Below, piece by piece: positions 28,335-35,202 of a stretch of 64,000 nt of DNA. This DNA is from Thermodesulfovibrionia bacterium (GTDB lineage Bacteria > Nitrospirota > Thermodesulfovibrionia > UBA6902): positions 71,241-135,240 of the forward strand of contig CAMYND010000009.1 in the NCBI GenBank assembly GCA_947259645.1, read 5' to 3'. The notes under the pieces are model-generated. The model saw only the letters and a program-made list of their open reading frames with translations, ran no database searches and had not been told where the DNA came from. Each line of letters begins with the position of its first letter. Positions within the stretch are counted from its first letter, which is position 1. The translations under genes and the position numbers were made by a program.

Positions 28335-29243
28335 CTACCATTTTGTAATCGCTGCGCCCGTTGTGTCCATAAAGTATTCGGGCTTCATGTATCCCCGTTG
28401 TTTCCTGCCAAAGCGCCTGTTCTGGATGATGCCGTCATCTTTTTTGTCAGCTGAGATACGTTCATAAACGTTCTGCTCTACCCTGAGGGCCCACCTGTCC
28501 ACTTCCCGGATTTTTCCGTCTTCCTCGCTCGTGATCGGAAGGGTCAGGGGTTTTCCATCCTGTGCTATTGCCTCCACTATTACATAGTAGTTGCGCGCTG
28601 AGCGATTCAGGTCCGGGATGCGCCAGACAACGCTGTACTCATTCGACCGGGATACGATCCGTATCGTATATTCCTGCTCAAGTCGGACACGAATGTCCTG
28701 AAGCCATTCAGTTGCTGTCTCCGCCCTTTTCAATTTACCGGCCTGCAAAGCGGTCATGCCTTTCTCGTACTCCAATTGAGCCGTAGTCTTCGCGGATTCA
28801 ACATGTGCCAGTTTCAGTACCGCATCACGCTGAGCTTCAAGTTCACGCGACAGCTTTGAGATGTTCCGTTCCTCTGCTCCGACAATGAAGTATTGATATC
28901 CGCCCCACAGCAGGACAGCCGAGAGAAAAATAATAGCAATGCCTTTTGCCCATTTTCCCCGTGAAATGTAAATGCCTGCCAGGAAAGTAGCGATGCTCCG
29001 CGGCGGCGGACTATACAGAAATCGTTCTTCCTTTAGCGCGGCCACCCCTTCCTTGAGGACATGATCAGGAACATCAATGCCCTGGGAATCATAGATTTTG
29101 CGAAGCCGCTCCATCATTTTGCTGTCCCGGTCTTCAGCACGGAGTTCCCGCTGGACAAGCACATCCTGATGCCGCAGCGTGTCGACTACATCCATCGCAA
29201 GCATTACTTCATCCAGCGGACGTTTGCTGTTTTGCTCGTTCAT
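28335..29243 (-). CDS. DUF6384-like single-pass membrane protein
   Basis: 302 residues. The N-terminal cytoplasmic part (1-100) contains LDEVMLAMDVVDTLRHQD (10-27), which I associate with the DUF6384 family. One membrane segment (about 105-121, IAIIFLSAVLLWGGYQY) is followed by a coiled coil (about 128-190) and a C-terminal domain that looks folded and extracytoplasmic or cytoplasmic-facing (undetermined). AGGAG lies four bases before the ATG. The middle position in the operon, between a TelA-like protein and a coiled-coil protein, suggests a membrane anchor for a complex. No biochemical role is known to me. Confidence 0.7.
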   Translation of the reverse strand: MNEQNSKRPLDEVMLAMDVVDTLRHQDVLVQRELRAEDRDSKMMERLRKIYDSQGIDVPDHVLKEGVAALKEERFLYSPPPRSIATFLAGIYISRGKWAKGIAIIFLSAVLLWGGYQYFIVGAEERNISKLSRELEAQRDAVLKLAHVESAKTTAQLEYEKGMTALQAGKLKRAETATEWLQDIRVRLEQEYTIRIVSRSNEYSVVWRIPDLNRSARNYYVIVEAIAQDGKPLTLPITSEEDGKIREVDRWALRVEQNVYERISADKKDDGIIQNRRFGRKQRGYMKPEYFMDTTGAAITKW

Positions 29244-29257
29244 TCTGCTCCTGTTAA

Positions 29258-30442
29258 TTATCCCTGCTCAGCAGGGGCTGGAGGTAATGCCTTGCCTTCT
29301 TCTACCAGCCGGGCGAGGCGCTGCTTGCCTTCCTCAACTACGTCATGAATCTCACGGGCATTTTCCGTGCTCAGTTTGCGCATCTCTTTAATAATTTCCC
29401 GGGAGCGCTGCTGATAATTTACAACCGAATCAACAAGACGCTTCACCGCGTCAGCGCGGATGGTAGGACCGTATCCGGCCTTGAGCGCTGCTTCCTGTAC
29501 TTTGCCGCCAATATCTCCCAGGTCCTCCAGGCTTTTGCTGACTCCTTCTTTCATCGCATTCAGTGTTTCCGTACTTTCATGGAGACCAAAAATACCGGTG
29601 AAGGAAGCGCTCAGTGCTGTCAGAACAGTCTCATTGGTACCGAAGAAACTTATGGCCTGCTGATAGACACGCTCCTTTGCAGTGGTCGTCTGCAGCAGCC
29701 GGGCCATGATGACTTCAGATGTATTGTAGCTGACGGTAAGGTTATCAGACAGGTCTTTAGAGATCTGGTAGCGTCGTTCTTCTGTTTGAAGGTCCCGTAT
29801 TCTCTCATCGCGGGAAAGCTCCAGTTTTGCACGTTCAGCAGGGTCTTGTCCTGTGGCAGCATCTACTTTTTTTACAGCCTCTTTCAGTCGATCCCCGGCT
29901 TTGTCCAGAAGGGTTTTCGCCTTTTCTAAGACCTCAAAGGCCAGGACTTCAGATTCCTTGAGGGCACCGCGAAAGTCCAGATAGGCATTGAGAATAAGAT
30001 GCTCACGCTCTATCTGGTCTTTGGAGTCATCGGCAACTTCCAGATACACTGATTTGATCTTGTCAAAACGGTGGGGAATGTCTCCTCTGGTGGCCTTCAT
30101 CCAGATATTCTGAAGCCGCTCCCAGGTATTTATTTTTCCGTCATCAATCTGTTCAACCATCTCCTTTGCGTCTTCACGGATGGAATTAAAAGAGTTGGTA
30201 ATGTCCTCATACCGTTCTCCGATTTTCATACTGGTGATCTGCTCCCTTACCACTTCGTTAAAGAGAGAAGCCTGGCTCAGTGTGCGTGCAATGGCCACAA
30301 CCTTGTCTTCATCCAGTGTAGTTATCTGGTTGATCAGTGCGATTACAGGTGCTTCCTCAGTTTTTTCCGGCACAAGGCCGAGTTCGCGGAGTGCGTTTAA
30401 TGCCTTGTCAAGATACTTCATAGGTGTACTCATGTTAGTCAT
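29258..30442 (-). CDS. TelA/YaaN-like coiled-coil protein
   Basis: 394 residues, helical throughout, cytoplasmic, lacking signal or membrane segments. Overall pattern and the C-terminal part (TLNAMKEGVSKSLEDLGDI, VVNYQQRSREIIKEMRKLS) resemble the toxic-anion-resistance TelA/YaaN family, named for tellurite resistance although their molecular role is unsettled. It is the first gene of the operon and has an extended -10 promoter and AGGGAGG seven bases before the ATG. It ends in a short Pro/Ala tail (PPAPAEQG). Confidence 0.7.
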   Translation of the reverse strand: MTNMSTPMKYLDKALNALRELGLVPEKTEEAPVIALINQITTLDEDKVVAIARTLSQASLFNEVVREQITSMKIGERYEDITNSFNSIREDAKEMVEQIDDGKINTWERLQNIWMKATRGDIPHRFDKIKSVYLEVADDSKDQIEREHLILNAYLDFRGALKESEVLAFEVLEKAKTLLDKAGDRLKEAVKKVDAATGQDPAERAKLELSRDERIRDLQTEERRYQISKDLSDNLTVSYNTSEVIMARLLQTTTAKERVYQQAISFFGTNETVLTALSASFTGIFGLHESTETLNAMKEGVSKSLEDLGDIGGKVQEAALKAGYGPTIRADAVKRLVDSVVNYQQRSREIIKEMRKLSTENAREIHDVVEEGKQRLARLVEEGKALPPAPAEQG

Positions 30443-30499
30443 TATTATTCCTCCCTTTGACTGATTATATGCTCAATGGTTCAGCGGATTGTAATAGCA

Positions 30500-30528
30500 T
30501 TATAGCAGATAAACAGCGGAGCAACAAT
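30500..30528 (-). promoter_or_regulatory. Extended -10 promoter of the TelA-like operon
   Basis: On the minus strand, TTGTTG (30528-30523) is followed after 17 bases by TATAAT (30505-30500) preceded by TGC, which makes an extended -10. The leader to the ATG at 30442 is about 50 bases. Confidence 0.65.
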
Positions 30529-30636
30529 TGAAATCAGTTCCCCCTGCAATTGATCCATTGATTTGTCTCAGGATAGGATTATTTTCCTGTTTTTATTACG
30601 ACGCTAGATACATTTTAAAATTGAAATTCAATAGTA

Positions 30637-30642
30637 TATAAT
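30637..30642 (+). promoter_or_regulatory. -10 element of the cupin gene
   Basis: TATAAT (30637-30642) with a poor -35 (TTTAAA, 30614-30619). Transcription would start about four bases before the ATG at 30653. No ribosome binding site is visible, so the mRNA may be leaderless. Confidence 0.5.
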
Positions 30643-30652
30643 CTCTTTACAT

Positions 30653-31003
30653 ATGAAAATCATAAATATTAACGACATAGAAGAAACAAAGGCTTACTTT
30701 AATCCCAACATCAGAAAGCATGTTTTTCTTTCTTCCGGAGAATTGGGAAACATATTCAGTTTTGCCCAGGCTGTCATCCCTCCCGGAGAAGTTTCTCAAG
30801 CCCATGCACACGATAACATGGGTGAGGTTTTTTTAGTGCTGTCAGGAACGGGGATAATAAAGATAGATGATGAGAAATTTCAGATGTCAAAAGGTCTCTG
30901 TGCTGTTGTTGAACCGGATGAAGTTCATGAAATCGAGAACACCGGCGAAGAGGACCTCTGTATCATTTATTTTGAAATAGAGATAGATTCAAAAAAGAAG
31001 TAG
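30653..31003 (+). CDS. Small cupin-domain protein
   Basis: 116 residues forming a single cupin beta-barrel. Metal-ligand candidates are His51, His53 and Glu58 (HAHDNMGEVFLVLSG) and His in DEVHEIEN (about 91-94). The second motif is normal. Function within the superfamily cannot be assigned. It is divergent from the TelA-like operon and lies upstream of hicBA. Confidence 0.85.
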   Translation: MKIININDIEETKAYFNPNIRKHVFLSSGELGNIFSFAQAVIPPGEVSQAHAHDNMGEVFLVLSGTGIIKIDDEKFQMSKGLCAVVEPDEVHEIENTGEEDLCIIYFEIEIDSKKK

Positions 31004-31096
31004 CAGACTGCCGTAGGTATCTGTGTTATCTGAAAGATAAAAAGTACAAAATTTAATAAATTTGCTATGATATAAAAAAAGCGGGAGGCATAAAAA

Positions 31097-31321
31097 ATGT
31101 CATATAAATTAAGCATAGTAATTGAAAAAGATGAAGCCGGATATTATGCATATGCTCCGGATCTTGAAGGGTGTCAGACTCAGGGTGAGACAATAGATGA
31201 GGTAATGGCAAATATAAAGGAAGCAATTGAACTTTATCTGGAGACGTTAACCAAAGAAGAAATTAAAGAGGCAACGAGCAAGGAAATTCTAACGACGACG
31301 TTAGAGGTCCAGATTGCCTAA
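31097..31321 (+). CDS. hicB: HicB-type antitoxin
   Basis: 74-residue short HicB with the partial RNase H-like fold. It has DEAGYYAYAPDLEGCQTQGE (about 11-30) and TIDEVMANIKEAIELYLE (about 31-48). It precedes the toxin gene and overlaps it by 8 bases. GGGAGG lies nine bases before the ATG and an extended -10 (TGCTATGAT) ends at 31071. It lacks a separate helix-turn-helix tail. Confidence 0.9.
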   Translation: MSYKLSIVIEKDEAGYYAYAPDLEGCQTQGETIDEVMANIKEAIELYLETLTKEEIKEATSKEILTTTLEVQIA

Positions 31322-31514
31322 GCTCCCAAGGCTTACCCCTCAAGAAGCAGAATCGATGCTCTTGAAAGATGGTTATGAATTTGCCAGAAGCAAAGGCAGT
31401 CACAGGATTTATATAAAAGGGACAAGTCGAATAGTAATTCCTTATCACGCCAGCAAAGTCTTACATCCCAAAATTGTCAAACAAGTAATCAAGGCAATAG
31501 AAACGAAAAATTAA
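31314..31514 (+). CDS. hicA: HicA-type mRNA interferase toxin
   Basis: 66 residues with a double-stranded-RNA-binding-like fold. The catalytic histidine is in SKGSHRIYIKG (about 26-36). It starts at TTG 31314 inside the hicB 3' end, and translational coupling is likely. Unlike the vapC and higB modules in this window, this pair looks intact. Confidence 0.9.
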   Translation: MPKLPRLTPQEAESMLLKDGYEFARSKGSHRIYIKGTSRIVIPYHASKVLHPKIVKQVIKAIETKN

Positions 31515-31853
31515 GACTGCAGGTAACACGTCCTTCTTGTAAAATCAAGCCAGTGAAATCATTTCATGAACTGTTTGTATTTCAATCCTCTTTTTGAGTA
31601 TCAATACTCATAGGGCTTCCCAATTCAAAGGATTCATAGATATAAAGCACAAAGGACTTTCACTCTGTTATTTCCACAATAGAGTGAAATCACCCATGGT
31701 TTTTGATCGAAAATATTTATTGGAAACACCGTAACTGTCTGAATTAAAGCGATTGTTCCCTGTATGCATTGAAGGCACCAATATTGCATTTATCAGACCA
31801 GAATTGATGAGTGAAATTATTATATCGGCTGAGATGTCATGAGGAGGTGCCAG
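31515..31853. other. Gene-free region with inverted repeats
   Basis: About 340 bases without a gene. It holds GAGTAT-CA-ATACTC (31596-31609) and a perfect 9-base inverted repeat TTTCACTCT/AGAGTGAAA (31658-31666 and 31681-31689, 14-base loop). No T-tract follows, so these are not clear terminators. The last 50 bases should hold the promoter of the MORN gene. Confidence 0.45.
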
Positions 31854-32270
31854 ATGACGGTAAAGCGGTTTTTTTCAATTGTGATTTTTATTGCAATGAC
31901 TATGATGATAACGGCCAGTTCATTTGCTGAGTGTGTAGAGGGCAGCTGTGACAATGGAAAAGGAACATACCTGTGGGCAAATGGCGATACGTACATTGGT
32001 GAATGGGAAAATGACCTCATGGATGGCGAAGGTACCTACCTCTGGGAAAACGGTGATGAGTTTACCGGTGGATGGCAAGAAGACATCATGCATGGAGACG
32101 GTGTCTATACGTGGAGCAATGGTGACCAGAACATTGGCCAGTGGATTAACGGCGAGCAGGACGGTGACGGCATATACATCTGGGGAAACCTGGAAGAACA
32201 GCAAGATGAAGCGCTGGTTGACCTGGATGATATGGATATTTTTGTTGCCTCGAACCTTGAAGAGCACTAA
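31854..32270 (+). CDS. Exported MORN-repeat protein
   Basis: 138 residues. An N-terminal signal peptide (to about ASSFA) is followed by four MORN-type repeats of the pattern GxGxYxWxNGDxYxGxW (about 33-120), then an acidic tail (DLDDMDIF). MORN repeats form elongated beta-hairpin sheets that often bind lipids or proteins. The ATG at 31854 is preceded six bases upstream by GAGGAGG, so I prefer it to the upstream ATG at 31839. Function unknown. Confidence 0.82.
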   Translation: MTVKRFFSIVIFIAMTMMITASSFAECVEGSCDNGKGTYLWANGDTYIGEWENDLMDGEGTYLWENGDEFTGGWQEDIMHGDGVYTWSNGDQNIGQWINGEQDGDGIYIWGNLEEQQDEALVDLDDMDIFVASNLEEH

Positions 32271-32352
32271 TTATAATTGAGTTCCAGCCCTGTCGGCCTG
32301 AGTCATATTCTGTGCTTCCCGCTTCCATCATAATCTGAAACCCCTGTATGGC

Positions 32353-32371
32353 CTGCTTTGACAGAAAGCAG
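32353..32371. terminator. Hairpin between convergent MORN and ctaB genes
   Basis: Perfect 7-base stem CTGCTTT/AAAGCAG with a 5-base loop. It lies between two converging genes but has no T-tract, so the terminator role is only positional. Confidence 0.35.
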
Positions 32372-32386
32372 CATTAGGTTACAGAA

Positions 32387-33274
32387 TCAGGACAACTTCC
32401 CTAAGAGTTTCTCGAAATTCATAAGAAACATTGTAACAAGCATGAATGCATTAATCGCCTTGAACGTTTGAATGTAGGAATACATGTTCTTCTCTCTGCT
32501 TACAAGGCGTGATCCCTTCCAGGCAAGCCAGGAGGCAGAAAGTAAGATAAGGGCAGGAATGATCACATTTGATGACGGTATATAAAGGGGAAGGAAGAGG
32601 GCGCTCACAGCTGCCGCGGCAATCCAGATACAGGTTATTCTTTTTATCTGCACTTCTGAAAAAACATGCAGCAGAGACGGGTATCCTGAATTGGCGTAAT
32701 CACCGTCATGAGAGAGCATGATCAGCCAGAAGTGGGGGATCTGCCACATGAAGAAAAAGAAGGCGATCACACTTATCTCATATGAGGGAAACAGACCGTT
32801 GCCTGCAATCCATCCCATAACAGGCGGAACAGCTCCTGTAACAGCTCCCGGTACCGCGGCGAAGGCTGTTTTCTTTTTCAGAAACGTATAGATGCCGTTG
32901 TACCAGATGACAGCAAACAAGCCCAATGCGGAGATGACAATGTTTTCCAGAAGAAAGAGAATCACAAAACCTGACATGATGAGTGCCAAAGAAAAGATGA
33001 GACCATGAGCAGGCTTGATCCTGCCTGATGGCAGGGGCCTCATTTTTGTCCTGTTCATTTTAAGATCATGGTCTCTCTCCTGGTACTGGTTCAGGGAGCA
33101 GGCCCCACAGGCCAGGAGAAATACACCGCATGCAATAGTGAGCAGACCTGTTGCCGGGCCCGCGCCGGCGAGGATGAAACCGGTGGAGGCTGATAGGGCT
33201 GAAAACAGGGCAATCCTCAGTTTCGATAGCTCTATGAATACTTTTATGATTTCAGTTGACCTGCGAGGAAACAT
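32387..33274 (-). CDS. ctaB: Protoheme IX farnesyltransferase (heme O synthase)
   Basis: Inner-membrane prenyltransferase that converts heme B to heme O, the first step toward heme A for the oxidase. The diphosphate-binding motif NQYQERDHDLKMNRT (about 62-76) and the second motif HDGDYANSGYPSL (about 190-202) are intact, with about seven to nine membrane helices over 295 residues. It is the last gene of the oxidase operon. Its ATG shares one base with the ctaC stop (TAATG). No heme A synthase gene is in the window. Confidence 0.95.
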   Translation of the reverse strand: MFPRRSTEIIKVFIELSKLRIALFSALSASTGFILAGAGPATGLLTIACGVFLLACGACSLNQYQERDHDLKMNRTKMRPLPSGRIKPAHGLIFSLALIMSGFVILFLLENIVISALGLFAVIWYNGIYTFLKKKTAFAAVPGAVTGAVPPVMGWIAGNGLFPSYEISVIAFFFFMWQIPHFWLIMLSHDGDYANSGYPSLLHVFSEVQIKRITCIWIAAAAVSALFLPLYIPSSNVIIPALILLSASWLAWKGSRLVSREKNMYSYIQTFKAINAFMLVTMFLMNFEKLLGKLS

Positions 33275-34269
33275 TATCGGACACTCTTTAGATACTCAAT
33301 AACAGCGTTCAGTTGCATTTCAGAAAAATCTCCTTTATAGGAAGGCATCACTTCCGGGTATCCTTGAACAATATCAGCTTCAGGATAGAGAATAGCCCGC
33401 CGTATGTACTCATCGTCAACTGTTATGGTGCGTTTTTTGCCGTCTGTAATGACTACGTGGCGGCGGTTGAACATACCCTTGAATGTTGGTCCTACTGCTT
33501 CAGAACCGTCAAGGCTGTGGCAGTCAAGGCATCCTGTGTCATTGATAAGGTTTTCCACAGAAATAACTTTTCCCGGTTCTTCCGGAGTACGCGAGACTGC
33601 ATACCAGTCGCTGAAATTCTCAGCAGACATGGCAATCACTTTCGTATTCATTGCTGAGTGCCCGACCCCGCAATACTCAGTTCAGTAGATATCATACTCA
33701 CCCTCTTTGTCAGAGTGAAACCACATGGTCGTTTCCATCCCCGGGACAACGTCTTCTTTCAATTTTAAGGCAGGGATAAAGAGGCTGTGCAGAACATCAT
33801 CAGATGTCATGAGCAGCTGTGTCGGCTTACCGGCAGGCACTCTCAGAACATCGCTCTTTGTGCCATTTGGATACTGGAACTTCCAGCCCCACATGCGGGC
33901 CGTTACCTTCACTACCATGGCATTCTCAGGGACGTGCCGTAAGGGCAGGTAGTTTTTCCACCCCACCCAAAACATGATAAAGACCAGTATCGTCGGAATA
34001 ACTGTCCAGGCAATCTCAAGGAGGAGCGGTTCTTTTACCTCACTGGCCCTGGGGTTCCTTTTATGGTGGTACCTGACAACAAAGTAAACCATGAATGCGG
34101 TGACAAGCACCAGGAGCACTATTGATATTACAAAGATCAGCATGAAGGAGTCATTTACTTTTTGCGTCAGGTCTGGAATGGACGAAAAGGAACCCTTGTC
34201 CTCGAGGTGTGCTGAAGGGACTAAAAAGCCCCCAAGTCTGTCTCCTATTTCCAGCAGATTCGTAATCAT
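33274..34269 (-). CDS. ctaC: Cytochrome c oxidase subunit II with in-frame UGA at a CuA cysteine and fused cytochrome c
   Basis: CuA-bearing subunit that takes electrons from cytochrome c. Two helices (about 40-65, 80-100) precede the CuA domain, with the ligand His in VLHSLF. The frame then reaches EGEYDIY, a TGA at codon 196 (33684-33682), and continues as TEYCGVGHSAM, keeping the second ligand Cys200, His204 and Met207. The normal residue at 196 is the first ligand cysteine. A monoheme domain follows (CLDCH, about 246-250; axial Met likely in EVMPSYKG). The piece after the TGA cannot be a gene alone: its first ATG is the ligand Met and it would lack any export signal. Selenocysteine is possible, with nonsense mutation or sequence error as alternatives. 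ATG 34269 follows ctaF by one base. Confidence 0.88.
33654..33680 (-). promoter_or_regulatory. SECIS-like hairpin candidate after the ctaC UGA
   Basis: Starting two bases after the TGA, CUGAGU pairs perfectly with ACUCAG. Above it lie an AUU bulge, a GC/GC inner pair and the apical loop GGGGUCGG. The loop contains GGUC, the same tetranucleotide as the E. coli fdhF SECIS loop, here at +15 to +18 instead of +19 to +22. The bases also encode conserved CuA residues, so the hairpin may be coincidental. Confidence 0.4.
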
Positions 34270-34270
34270 A

Positions 34271-34567
34271 TTAATACCGGTACAGGACGTCCATGAATGT
34301 GAGTACAATAGTTACGGTAAGCGTAGAAAGCACAAAAAAGAGCATGGCCTTTAACATTCTGGATTCATGTTTCAGATGCATAAATATATAAACAACAAGG
34401 CTCGCTTTTACCGAGGCAATAAGAATATTTACAATTATGCCGTATCTGCCCAGGTCAATACCTGCCACATACACGGTTATTCCGGTAAGCGCCAGCAGGG
34501 CGGCCCAGACAGCAAGATATGGCCTGTACCCTGTTTTTTCATCTGATATGGTTTCTTTTTCTTTCAT
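34271..34567 (-). CDS. ctaF: Cytochrome c oxidase subunit IV (small membrane subunit)
   Basis: 98-residue membrane protein with three hydrophobic segments (about 17-35, 43-63, 73-95). It has the IFMHLKHESRMLKAM stretch (about 61-75) typical of prokaryotic COX IV/CyoD-type subunits. Its position between subunits III and II supports the call. Confidence 0.88.
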   Translation of the reverse strand: MKEKETISDEKTGYRPYLAVWAALLALTGITVYVAGIDLGRYGIIVNILIASVKASLVVYIFMHLKHESRMLKAMLFFVLSTLTVTIVLTFMDVLYRY

Positions 34568-34578
34568 CTAAAATACTG

Positions 34579-35202
34579 TTACTGGATGAGATAGATCAGG
34601 GGGAATAAATAAATCCAGATAATATCCACTAAATGCCAGTAGAGGCCCCCGTTTTCCAGTTTGATATAGTCTCCCTCATTAATTATATTCTTGTTTGTCA
34701 TTGCGAGAATGATGGCAAACGCGACTATCCCGATTATGACATGGAGCCCGTGAAGGCCGGTCATTACAAAGTAGAGGCTGTAAAAAATAATTTCTCCCTG
34801 AGAAGTAAGTTCTGGGGAGCCCGGCCAGATGCCGTGGCTGAATTTCGCAGTCCATTCAAAATACTTTACCACGAGAAATGCACTTGCGAATATAATTGTC
34901 AGGGCCTGAAACAGAAGCGAATGTCCCTTTTTACCACTTTTAAGGGCTGACAGGGAAAGCGCCATGGTAAGGCTGCTCGTGATAAGAATCAGGGTGTTGA
35001 TTGCTCCTATGGTGATGTTAAGCTCGGTTGCGGCATTCTGAAATTCAGCAAGATATTTCGAGCGGTAGACGGCGTAGAGAAGAAAGAGACCGCCAAAAAA
35101 GAGCAGTTCAGTAAAGAGAAATATCCACATGCCCAGTTTTGCCCCGGCGTAGTCCCTGTGGTTTGCTGCGTTTATATCAGCTGCGGCTGCTCTCTCCATC
35201 AC
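34579..35202 (-). CDS. ctaE: Cytochrome c oxidase subunit III
   Basis: 207 residues with five hydrophobic segments. It has KLGMWIFLFTELLFFGGLF (about 22-40) and the C-terminal HGLHVIIGIV and WHLVDIIWIYLFPLIYL motifs of subunit III. This is the short form usual in caa3 operons. It overlaps the ctaD stop by 4 bases. Confidence 0.94.
   Translation of the reverse strand: MMERAAAADINAANHRDYAGAKLGMWIFLFTELLFFGGLFLLYAVYRSKYLAEFQNAATELNITIGAINTLILITSSLTMALSLSALKSGKKGHSLLFQALTIIFASAFLVVKYFEWTAKFSHGIWPGSPELTSQGEIIFYSLYFVMTGLHGLHVIIGIVAFAIILAMTNKNIINEGDYIKLENGGLYWHLVDIIWIYLFPLIYLIQ

Noticed and set aside
33274-33651. Stand-alone monoheme cytochrome c gene next to a short coxB
   Set aside because: Its first ATG is the conserved CuA methionine, it has no signal peptide for heme attachment, and it is in frame with ctaC across a single TGA. 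I treat both as one gene.
33682-33684. TGA read as tryptophan (alternative genetic code)
   Set aside because: Many genes in the window end naturally in TGA (for example nuoA, nuoJ, vapC), and tryptophan would not fit the CuA site.
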